DNA from: Zygnema cylindricum
Taxonomy: Eukaryota; Streptophyta; Zygnematophyceae; Zygnematales; Zygnemataceae
Assembly: GCA_037447655.1 (NCBI GenBank)
Contig: JBBHKE010002842.1
Coordinates: forward strand, 316,286 to 380,285
Reading direction: 5' to 3'
Length of the DNA: 64,000 nucleotides
Part shown: in pieces, positions 37,701 through 49,833 of the stretch
How positions within the stretch are numbered: the stretch's first letter is position 1
How the letters are laid out: every line of letters begins with the position of its first letter
Notes under the pieces: generated by a model
What the model was told of the DNA's origin: nothing
Databases searched by the model: none
Seen by the model: the letters and a program-made list of their open reading frames with translations, nothing else
Made by a program: the position numbers and the translations under genes

Positions 37701-38963
37701 TCGTTTCGGTTAGAGTGCCGCCTAATCCAAGATTGGAAAGAGACCTGCATATCCACGAAAGGACTTTAAAGCTTGAGCAAAAATATTAGATAGACACCTG
37801 AATATGGACAAAAGGAGAATTCCTGAAACGCCTCCAGAAAAATTATGGACTGAACCAGTGGGGAACATCCGAGCACATGGACGATGGCTGAAAGACTGAA
37901 GCATAACGGCACCATTATCAATATTAGCAATACATTAATATTATGTATCGAAAATGGTGTTGTATCAGCATTGCTCTATTCACAAGCATACTTTTCAATT
38001 CTTACTAAAATCAGATTGACTTCTAGCATTTCCCAAATTGCAGATGAGCTTTCCCAGCAATAGTCAGGCCAGACGATGAATGGTTATTAGTAATTTTTAT
38101 GATGAGCCGATGAAACAAGTGATGAAAGAGCTACTGCAGGATACAGGGTGTAGGATATTTTGACAAGCCAGCAAAAATTTTCACTTTGATAAGTAACGAA
38201 TACAGAGAAAGCTTCAGAGCGTACTCAGAGAGCCATGGATGAAAAATAGAGAATTATGGTTACATTTTTGATTTGCTTACATATTGGCCATGTATTGGAT
38301 TTGGAAAATGCATAACTTCCCGGAATTAATAAAAAGACTTAAGTTAAAAAGACTGTTGACACATAATGTCTAAGATGTTGGTTTACATTCTCAAACTTTT
38401 TTTTGGTTCGTTTTTTTTTTTTTTTTTTTTTTTAATGTTTCATATGAAGCCTGCATTTTGCTCGAAACTTCAATGGCAAGAGCATCTAAGAGGCCATCTG
38501 CAATATAATGTAGCGAAGTTGCCCCTAATTTACAATACTAAGATGAATTGCAAACATTAACTTATCGCATTTAATTGTAACTTATCATGGTAAAGTCCAG
38601 CCATGTAAAAGGAAACTTACAACTCTACCACATCCCCTGCTGAGTTGCAGTTCACATAACTCCACGAACAAGCATTGTCTTTCAACGGATTACGATCACT
38701 CCAGGTTTCGTCGGGGAGATTTTTAAAAGACTCCGCGGCATAGACTAGGTTTATACCTGTTCCCAATATAACAACTTACATGAAGTCAAAAGAACCGAAT
38801 TGCTTTCTTCCACATAAACTTGATTTTCATGTTAATAGTCGGTAACTTCACAAGCCATTAAAATAATCAGCAGCTGTAAGAAACCGAATTTACCAGGATT
38901 GCTGACAGCTGCTCCCGCGAAACCGAAATACAGAGTAAGGATTAGTGAATAAATAGGCAACAT
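22761..38963 (-). CDS. SERK-like LRR receptor kinase (LRR-RLK subfamily II type), internally duplicated
   Basis: Using one copy of the duplicated block the exons are 38894-38963 (ATG 38963), 38621-38756, then copy A 30000-30071, 29825-29858, 29226-29335, 28637-28702, 28264-28325, 27685-27879, 27140-27159, 26856-27098, 26287-26458, 25714-25841, then 24288-24417, 23555-23691 and 22761-23135 (TAA). Phases all agree and give 650 codons, near the usual SERK length of about 620. Order: signal peptide ([20 protein letters not shown]), LRR N-cap with [15 protein letters not shown], a few short LRRs ([20 protein letters not shown]), Pro-rich [10 protein letters not shown], a membrane helix, and a kinase domain with [21 protein letters not shown] and HIAPEY, ending VVSGPR as SERKs end LSGPR. 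One GC-AG intron (28263-27880). The juxtamembrane small exon is the least certain. It would be a plasma-membrane co-receptor kinase. In the genome the block of ten middle exons occurs twice, see the repeat entries. Confidence 0.85.
24887..30723 (-). repeat. Copy A of the 5.84-kb internal duplication of the receptor kinase gene
   Basis: Direct repeat of 32558-38396. It carries ten exons from the first LRR exon (30000-30071) to the catalytic-loop exon ending HRDVK (25714). Constant offset of 7671, becoming 7673 beyond a C-tract near 28870-28880. Apart from that two-base indel and one A/T difference near 30499, I found no differences by eye. Weak similarity continues to about 30770 through a poly(T) tract. 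Confidence 0.95.
30724..32557 (+). mobile_element. Spacer between duplicates with broken DDE-type transposase gene
   Basis: Frames on the plus strand read [37 protein letters not shown] and MRGLPDDVP (30939-31241); then [20 protein letters not shown] and [18 protein letters not shown] (31419-31568), a stop TAA at 31569-31571; then in the same frame [60 protein letters not shown] and [10 protein letters not shown] to 32090. This is the DDE_1 (pogo/Tigger/Fot1-like, Tc1-mariner superfamily) fold. The second catalytic position is Tyr in LYNCGSH where the family has Asp (DNCSGH type). An AT-rich gap or intron at 31242-31418 splits the frame, and the N-terminal DNA-binding region is missing. Inactive. 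Terminal inverted repeats were not found. Confidence 0.8.
32558..38396 (-). repeat. Copy B of the 5.84-kb internal duplication of the receptor kinase gene
   Basis: Direct repeat of 24887-30723, contiguous with the 5' exons of the gene (38621-38963). Exons here: 37673-37744, 37498-37531, 36899-37008, 36308-36373, 35935-35996, 35356-35550, 34811-34830, 34527-34769, 33958-34129 and 33385-33512. All exons, branch regions and splice sites are as intact as in copy A, including the GC donor at 35934. Confidence 0.95.
38401..38443 (+). repeat. Poly(T) tract at the right edge of copy B
   Basis: Run of more than 20 T flanked by TTTGGTTCG. A matching but diverged tract (TTTGGCTCGTA then T run) sits at 30729-30760 beside copy A. 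The duplicated unit therefore probably extends slightly past the near-identical part. Confidence 0.7.
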
Positions 38964-39406
38964 AGCGTGGAGCTTGAGCGTGTAAAAAGAAAAACCAAAA
39001 AAAGTGAAGAAAATGTAAGCTAGCCAGCTGCCAGAACTGCGACTAAGTAGATGGGAGAGAAAATTCCTGTAGGGTTGCTGACTGTAACAAAAACACTGCG
39101 CCTCACATTTCACACGTGCGAATGTTTCGTGCGCAGTCCGCGCACGGAAATGGAATTTGCCCATAGTGGAGAATCCATGCGGCAGGAAATTAAGCCGGCA
39201 CAAAATTTCCATTATTACTTTTAATGTTTAAGCGGATTCTCATTTCCACCCACCTTTTATCTCGGGCTAAACCCGGTTTACCTATTTAGATCTACACGAC
39301 AAATAATAGTAATGACAAGAATCGTTAAATGATAAGAATCTTAACGTACAAATTTGTCAGTAGTGCGCTTCAAAATGTCGGTTGTCATTGTACGTTAATT
39401 TTTGAA
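38964..39406 (-). promoter_or_regulatory. Presumed promoter and leader of the receptor kinase gene
   Basis: Sequence upstream of the ATG at 38963. No clear TATA box or specific motif was recognised. The open frame continues upstream of the chosen ATG to 39212, but the signal peptide fits only the ATG at 38963. Confidence 0.4.
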
Positions 39407-39476
39407 TACTGTACTGTGCTGTAGCCGTCTGCGCGACATACCATCATCATAAACTACAGTACAGCACTGTACAGTA
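39407..39476. repeat. Foldback palindrome TACTGTACTGTGCTGTAG
   Basis: Left arm 39407-39424 pairs with the right arm about 39454-39476 (CTACAGTACAGCACTGTACA), with about 30 bases between. The arms resemble the outer GTACTGTAC runs of the MITE-like elements at 10.9-12.1 kb. It may be the remnant of one with its interior lost. Confidence 0.6.
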
Positions 39477-42400
39477 ATGTGGCATACGAATCGGAGTGGT
39501 TTCCGTGGGCGTTTGCCCTAACACTCCGTACCGTCAGATTCCGTACGGTTGTGAACTTGCAGACAAATTACGTTAAAAGAAACGACAAGGGACTTCCGGC
39601 TTTGCCTGCTTTTATTTACTAAATTGTTTTTGGACACGCTCCATTTTTAGTGTGGTGCGTGCGCAGGCAACCCCATAGGTGAAGGGAAATTCGAGATTTA
39701 AGGCAAAGATACTTGGTGACTATTCCCCGGGACATTTCCATTCCCTTCCCTTTCCTTTCCTTTCCTGTGTTGTCGAGTGTGCTGAAAAAAAGTCCAGTAG
39801 TTGCTTTGTCTAACTATCGTGAAGTGTTGTCTAATCTATCCGTTTAAATATGGAAAACCTATAAATGACTGTTCAGCGATAGTCCATGGTCATGCGTGTC
39901 GAAACTGGAAACTGCCAAAGTCTAGTTCACAGAAGAATGGGCTTGAGAAATTGAGGTTGCTTCTGGATGAGTAAAAAAGACTTTGAACTCTGGATCCTCC
40001 ATGTTGTTATTTTTGATAATGTTGGTCATAGGAATAATACCCCAACTAATCGCCAGTCTGTAGATTACCATGTTAAAGTAACGAAACTTGCGTCAGGAAG
40101 ATTTCATACGGAAACTTTTACAAGCAAAAGACAATTCAAAAGTCTTGGCTAATTTCAACAAGTCCCTGTCGAGTGTGAACTTGAATCCGCCCAAGCACAG
40201 AGAGTACACCGCTCATCGTTATTAGTATTAAATATTCATTAGTGTTAATGCGAATTTAGAATTAATAATACTAATTTAGTGCAAGGAGACGTGGCAGATT
40301 GTAGTCCGCGTCCTTAAATAATGTTGTTAACTCTAATTAGTGATTTTTGGCTAAAAAAACACGTGACTGAATTAGTGTTATTAACACTAATAACGACGAA
40401 CGGTATAATCGTACACTCAAGATAGTTGCAACACCAGTTTTCCCTTCTTCCGAATCTTCACAATGCGTTGAAACTGGTATCAAAGTAATCAGGTCACTTC
40501 TTATTATTCCTAAGATCATGTGTTTAAGAATTTTTGACTGTGCAATCTTAGTGAAATCAGATTCATCCCTTTCCATATACGCACAGAAAGTATGACTTTC
40601 CGCACCAATACAACGCTGTCAATACTCAACTCTGTATGACCGGTTTCACGTTTCAAGCCCTGCGACAAAGTTACAAACGCCATTTTTGTACTATTCAGGC
40701 GGAATGTTTCGGAACTTCTTTGTAGCTTTTTTGGTTGTGCCGGCCATATTATGTCGGTAAAAAAAATCTTTGTAGCTGTGACCTTACACATCAAATTCTA
40801 TATAGACCTCGAAAAAAACGACCAAGAACACCAAAAAACCCAGGAGGATTTTGGGAAAAACCCAGGACAATCATCAGTGAAGAGTACAACTACTCTCAGA
40901 ACTCCAAAATTATGGCCTTCCGAATGTAGGTTATCAACCATAATTTTCTCTACGCGAGGCTAAAGTTGAAAAACATATGTTTCATGATCTAAATAAAATG
41001 TTGTTCCACCCACTGGCCCTTAACCAATAGTTTGGACAGCTGCTTTGCTCCTGCACGGAAATGTACATAAAAAAGTGGCATAAAGCTCTTTCGTTTCTAA
41101 CACCGGGCAATATTTTCGTTAGAAAGTCTCAGTTCTCACCCATACTGTATATAAAGCAACAAAGCACATATGTCATGCTTCCAGGTACAGAATCACATAA
41201 ACCGTTCAATCTATTCTGGCGTCTTTCACCAAACTCCAAGTTAAACTAGACCATTCAAAATCACATTAATGCAGATACAGAGATAGCTCAAGGGGTACAT
41301 CCATGGACGCTCCATTAGTTTCGCTAGACGACTCAATAATCGTCCAACATCTCAGTTTTCTTCACACAGAAAAGCCAATTGAATGCGAAAATCAACCATA
41401 ACCAGAACAAAGCATTCCCGTCGTACATTTGTGGCGGAAGGTGAGAATTCGATATAGCTGGTCGGAAAGCTTGTAAAATGTCTCCGGCTTTCAATATTTA
41501 TGGCGCATTGTAAATGCCAACAACCCCGTTGCTTCGTTGAATGGACGTCCTTTCTCAACCTTAAAACACGGTATGTTGTGATTTGCCACTGCAAACTCAC
41601 ACTGGATGGATCCTATCTGGTATTCTCCAAAATTTGGAGCCACGAAAAGGACAAAAAGGAGATCTGATCACAATCTCTTATCCATTTGCACACACATTGG
41701 AGCCTACCTCCACTACTGCGGTCAGCTTGGAGGTAAACTACTTTAACAGCTCATCATATATTATGCTATTGTCTGTTACCTCATTGGTATTTGGAAAAGT
41801 CCAAATGAGAGAAGACAGACTCAGTTGAGAAACTCATTCTATCTGTTGTGAACAAAAGCGAGGGCAATTGCTGATGCAGAAACCCCTCAAACCATGATCG
41901 TCGACCGACTGCAAAATGATACGGTTTAGGATACTCACCAAAAACGAGATGCCAAGCACTAATTTTTCCGTTTCTTTTTCTCTTCTCATCTCTTTTCTTC
42001 CTCTCCCTCCTCTACCTTCATCAGTGAGACAGAGCTGGCGCACATGTTTCCAACAGTTCCAGATTGACTCAGTTCAAAGCTACGGAAACTCAAAACCTGC
42101 ACAGTAAAAACAAAGGCACAAAAATAAGCGCCCCATGTGATTGCTTTTCACGTGAACAGAAAAACAAGCAAATATATATCCCCTACTAGCCTTTCCTCTC
42201 AAACACATTCAAGTCCGGTACAAAAACTGGACAGTAAACTGCAATGCTATGAAGTCCTGTACAAAGTTTAACATTTTTGGTAACTTGAATTCATCATTGG
42301 AAGGACAGCTAAGTGGATGCCATGACCGAACACCTCGATGTTTCCAAAAGACACAACTTCTTTTGTACATCACTTTCACGAGGGCGAAAGACAGCCATAC

Positions 42401-43169
42401 TTAAAGAGACCAAGCACATAATACAAAATCTGAATGCTCTACACATAAATAACAAACAGGCTACTTACATTAAGATTTTTTTTAATGTTACGTGTATAAT
42501 TGTACGGTTTCGTAAGTAACATCACATAATTACTGACAAAACCGTTCAGAAGTGTACAATTATACAGGAAACATAAGTGAACCTTTGTAGTCTAATAGGA
42601 CTATAAAAGATTAGCGTATAAAGAACTGTACCTCTCCTTCAAAAACTGTCACAAGAATTCAGAAACGAAAAGACCAGAAACAGACCGGATGTCCTGCCGC
42701 TAACCTCCCTCTCATATGTCCTGTCATCAATATGGAACAAAATTGACCCTTCATTTGTCATTTATTGTTGAAGCAAACGAAGCCATACAAAAGCAAGAAA
42801 GAGAACGAGGGAGAGAGAAAGGGGGGAGAAAGTGGGAGATGGCAGAGGGGGAGGGGGAAAGAGGAAGAGGGAGAGGGAATAAACAAACTTACCTGACTGG
42901 CTTGGGAAGGTTTAAGACCTGCCTAATATTGTGCCTATTCACTTTAAACCAAAGGCGAGTCGAGCCAGACACCGAGATTTCGACAAACATAGAAGCTATA
43001 GCTATTGGCAAACAGGATAGTGGTTAGCGCAAACAAAGGGTGCAAGGAGTATATCAGTCTCAGAATATAAAACATGAGCAACAAGTTACCTGCTGTTTTT
43101 GGTCTTTCATTTTAGAAAGTAAAAGAAACAACAATGTAAGGTTTTTTATTTTTCTGCCTTTCTACTTGG
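39477..43169. other. Intergenic between receptor kinase 5' end and STAY-GREEN 3' end
   Basis: Apart from a MITE-like element at 40205-40405 and a purine-rich tract at 42800-42880, I find no supported gene, RNA or element. The short open frames lack family motifs. Confidence 0.45.
40205..40405. mobile_element. MITE-like element 4
   Basis: About 200 bases. The left end ACACCGCTCATCGTTATTAG and the inverted right end (ACCGTTCGTCGTTATTAGTG read on the minus strand at 40405) match at 20 of 23 positions. The interior contains TTTTTGGCTAAAAAAACACG, shared in diverged form with the copies at 58.2 and 62.3 kb. Confidence 0.65.
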
Positions 43170-45991
<2,822 letters not shown>

Positions 45992-46368
45992 CAGTCTCCC
46001 AATCAATAGCGTTCCCAGCAATACTTTGCGCTAGTTTTATAATTATCAAATATAGTGTGGCGCAAACTATTGTGCCCCACAGTGTATATTGTGCTTAGCT
46101 GAAAATTCTAAATAAATGTAGGCCACATTAATGGTAGTAAGTGAATCGACTTCTAGAATCAACCAATTAAAAGTAACTGTGTTTTAAGGTGAACGCAAAG
46201 ATGTACAAGTGGATAATAAATTATATACCTAAAAAATGTGCATATCTTTGTATTGTTCACTATTTAGCTTTTTCTTGCATTCAGCAGGCCTTGTTCAAAA
46301 TACTAAAAACTCCGTTATACTTCGATTTTTTTCAAAGCATAACACAAAAGAAGAAAGTGGAAAAATAA
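45992..46368. other. SGR promoter side, AT-rich
   Basis: Upstream sequence of the SGR-like gene. No specific regulatory motif recognised. Confidence 0.35.
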
Positions 46369-46563
46369 TTGAAATATAAGGGCGCCAACCCGGCATTTGC
46401 ATTTGTCAGCATTGCCGAGATGCCCGATTACTTAAAAATTCGTGAGCAAACCAAAGTAATTACTGCAGACGACTTCAAAAAAAAAGGTTCCATTTGCCTT
46501 AAGGGAGGCTATTGTGGAGATGTTTTTGTTCCGGAAATGGTTCCGTTCAAGATCTCCCCGTAA
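46369..46563 (+). pseudogene. Unidentified protein-like open segment
   Basis: A 64-residue frame reads KYKGANPAFAFVSIAEMPDY, KIREQTKVITADDFKKKGS and GGYCGDVFVPEMVPF, with a balanced composition unlike the low-complexity frames around it. It lacks an ATG at its start and is followed by a purine-rich repeat (46585-46695). I do not recognise the family. It could be a transposon-derived exon or a gene remnant. Confidence 0.3.
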
Positions 46564-46954
46564 TTTTTGACAAAGCTAGCAGTAGCGGAGGAAAGGAGAA
46601 GGGAGAGGAGAAAGGGGAAGGGCTGGGGAGGAATGGGAGGGGGAAGACTGGACATGCAAGAGGGAAGAGCGAGAATGATGGAGGGAAGGGGTGAATAGAG
46701 AGGGATTCTTAATCTATGGATTTAAAAACAGGGAGAAATGTGATTGGATGGTTTTTGTCGGTTGAGCGCGTGCTGGCACCAAAACAAGATCAAATGAAAA
46801 TGAGAAATGGGATTTAGTGCGAATAGAACCAAGCTTAATTAGAAGTGCGTTTAGTACGTGTCAAAGGCTAGTTTTAAGTACGTTTAGTGCGTGTCAAAAA
46901 AATCCAAACTCGAGATTATAAATTGATTAAGCACATAGAGAAGTTAAAAAGAAA

Positions 46955-47430
46955 AAAAAGGGCCGACTTTATTAAAAAGCGCGATGGTAAACCATGAGTC
47001 CATAGGAACAAAAGGAAGTAGCATTGCTAAAACTGAAAAAACCACATGACGAAGGAATAAACAAAAAGGAAAATGAAGGCAAAAACGACGAAAATACGAA
47101 AGGATGGCAGGGAAATCGAAAACACCCAAAAAAGCAAAACTCAGCAAACAAAACATCAAAGGAAAAAAACTAACACGTGTCAAAAAAAAAACCCCAACAT
47201 AACTAAAAATCTAAGGAAAGCAACCACGTAAGTCCCCGAATCCCGGAGGAGCACGAGGAGGAAGTCCCGGAACACGCCGTAGATCCATAACAGCAATAGA
47301 CGATCGAAGTAATATAGAAGCCAACACCCGTTGTAGGGCCACGGAAAAACGTTGACGATAAAAAGAAGTAAGGACTGAAACATAAGGGCTCCCAGGTCCC
47401 CGCCTCTCGAATGAGCGTCGACTTGTGCAT
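46955..47430 (-). mobile_element. Non-LTR retroelement 3' fragment
   Basis: The minus strand reads VFPWPYNGCWLLYYFDRLLL and CSSGIRGLTWLLSLDF, nearly the same as the copy at 21839-22070 on the plus strand. It includes the conserved element end CTATGGACTCATGGTTTACC near 47003-46985. It is truncated at about 47430. Confidence 0.75.
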
Positions 47431-47619
47431 AATCATAGTCATAATGAATCAACATCCTGAAATAAATTATGAACAAGAAGACTATGGAAGACTTTAATTT
47501 GAAAGCACAGTGGAAAACCATATGAGTACATGGGAAAATAAAAAAGTGAATGTCAAAGGTGAAATTGAAAAACACAACATTGAGGGAAGCAAACTAAAAA
47601 AAAAACAGTGTGAAAGAAA

Positions 47620-47825
47620 CAATCGCAATTAGTGTTAATGTTTTTTTGCCACTTAAACATCCTTTCCCCGTGCACAGACGTCTAATTTTCGATTGGAGAC
47701 CGCCACTCGGAAAGGGGGAATCTTGCCTTTCAAACGCAACCATCAGGTTATCAATGCGACAAGTATGCACGGATAAATATATTTTAAGTGGCAAGAAAAC
47801 ATTAACATCAATAGTGATACATGGT
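47620..47825. mobile_element. MITE-like element 5, relative of element 1
   Basis: Inverted arms of about 65 bases (GTTAATGTTTTTTTGCCACTT at left; CTTGCCACTTAAAA on the minus strand at right) flank a centre with GGAGACCGCCACTCGGAAAG, which matches the centre of the element at 10971-11194 (GAGACCGCCAATCGGAAGC). Confidence 0.75.
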
Positions 47826-47924
47826 GTAACACATAAACAAAGGGCAAACAAACCAATCGAAAGCAACGACAAGCAAAAAGCAACAACAACATAGTGTACC
47901 TGATTAAACCTCAACGTAACTAAA

Positions 47925-48345
47925 CAGTTATTAAAAGTAACCCCCTTAAGCCCCCCAAGCTCGGCGGAGCACGTTGAAGGAGTCTTGAAACATGTTGACA
48001 ACCCATGATAACGATAGTTGATCAAATTAGGAAAGTCTGTAAAGCCACAAATAAGCAGTGACGATAGAAAGACGTAAGGACCGAAGGAGGAGGACTCCAA
48101 TGGACCCTTCTATTGAAAGAACCTTGACCATAAGTACAGAGGAACTAATCGAAAGCAGCACCCAAACAACCAAATATCTTGACCGCCATCGCAATAAAGT
48201 CATTACCATTGCGATATGCATAACCCCGCTCCTTTTAGCCACGTCACGCGCGACCACTCCAACATGTGTATCTGCTTGACCAACGAATGTATTGGAGGCA
48301 AGGCTCGTGAGAACAATGTCACCAAAAACATGACGGACACACCTG
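47925..48345 (-). mobile_element. Non-LTR retroelement fragment, minus orientation
   Basis: Minus-strand frames give AELGGLKGVTF, SVLTSFYR-like segments and MVARDVAKR, the same region as RHVGVAARDAAKRKERDYAH in the copy at 21280. Heavily decayed. Confidence 0.65.
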
Positions 48346-48349
48346 TTAC

Positions 48350-48860
48350 GAGTGTCCCAGAATCAATTATTAATAAGGTTGAGCTTTTTGAGTTGCTTCC
48401 CTCTGATTCTTCACATGTTCATTTCCTCCCTTGCGAGTGCCTTGGTTTTAAAACTTGGCCCATAGCTACACCTTTTATTTGAGGGTATTATGTTCTTAGA
48501 GGTTTCACGTACTATTCCTTCACTGGGACTGACATTGTTTTGCTCGCTGGTGATGGTCGTAATTGCCTTGGTTACACTCATTCATCAGGTGGCTCGACAT
48601 GTTAGAGTGGTCGCCCGTGACGATGCTAGGAAGAAGGAGCACGACTATGCCGACAAGGATGGTGTGAGTGATTTGATTTTGATGGCGGTCGAGATGGGAG
48701 TTGCTTTCGATGAGTTACTCGTACTTGTGGTAGGCGTTCTTTAGAAAGGAGCCGCCTTGGGAGCCCTCTAGCTTTTGTCCTTACTTCTTTTCATCGTCGA
48801 TGTTTATTGGTTACTTGTACAGCGAGTGCAAGCTTTTGTCCTCCATCTAGATGGCGCTCG
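48350..48860 (+). mobile_element. Non-LTR retroelement fragment, plus orientation
   Basis: Plus-strand frames give LLPSDSSHVHFLPCECLGFK, then SRTIPSLGLTLF, ARHVRVVARDDARKKEHDYA and VEMGVAFDELL, in the order of the element's C-terminal half but with an internal deletion after 48480. It is placed head-to-head with the preceding minus fragment. Confidence 0.65.
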
Positions 48861-49833
48861 GTTTTTGGTCAAACACCTTCCAGGTGAGTCTAAGGTAGCA
48901 GGGGAACCCCGGAGTCTGTCCATACCAGGAGACCATTACCTGATGGTCAACTATTTGAAAAATGTTTTCAATGGACTATTGCCAGGTGGGCAATTGTCAA
49001 TTTCTGTCACAAATTTAGTTTGACAGACACTGAACAACATTAAGCTCTGTTCATGCGAACTGATTTAGTCGGACACGAAAAGGGAATTAAAACGTTTGGA
49101 GATAGGTTTTCAGGGACAAACACGTTTAAACAAGTCATAATCCCCTTAAAACGGCATGCATTTCCATGTCAAAAAAGTCAATCACCACAAAACCTTTTGG
49201 TAATCGTCAAGCTATACACGTCCCTAGTCGTCCATTTCAATTATTCAAGGATCAATTTTATTGCAGCATATAAAAAAGAGAGCTGACTTTCCATTATAAA
49301 AAACCACTAATTAGTGCAGAGACAAAATAGAATTTCCATCCACACTATATCCCTGTCAGATGCACAGTGAAGCTGTGTTTTCTTATACTCCAGCACAAAT
49401 GCTTTTCCAATACACCGAATGTTTGACCATGTGGAGAGTCAACAAAACGCATTTCAATTTCCACTTCAACAAAGACATGGATTGCCACTTTTACACCAAT
49501 TTTTTTTTATTGGTTTGACCTTTCTTCGACAGCTAAAGGCTCAACAGACGCATGAAAGCTGACGTCATGTTTTCTCCACTGTAAGTAAAAAAAAATGAAA
49601 CCTTCTATTTTGGATAATTATGGTGGAGTAAAAAATTATATACACGCACAACACAGATCCATTTTACTCTTATTTTCCATTTTACAATGCACTCATTCAT
49701 CTTCCGTACAAACAAGGAACCTGTTATCCTAATGATAACCACCTGCCGGTTTCCTTGCTATCATTTTCCAAAACTACCATTCTAAAAACGCACCAAACTC
49801 TCCTAGATCTTTTAGTTTCGACAGGTCCAGCTC
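48861..49833. other. Intergenic, nothing recognised
   Basis: AT-rich. It may hold the 3' untranslated region of the UXT-like gene. No coding family, RNA gene or repeat family was recognised. Confidence 0.4.

Noticed and set aside
24887-38396. LTR retrotransposon with 5.8-kb LTRs around a 1.8-kb body
   Set aside because: The repeats contain ordinary exons of a receptor kinase that join in phase to unique exons on each side. There is no primer-binding site, polypurine tract, gag or pol.
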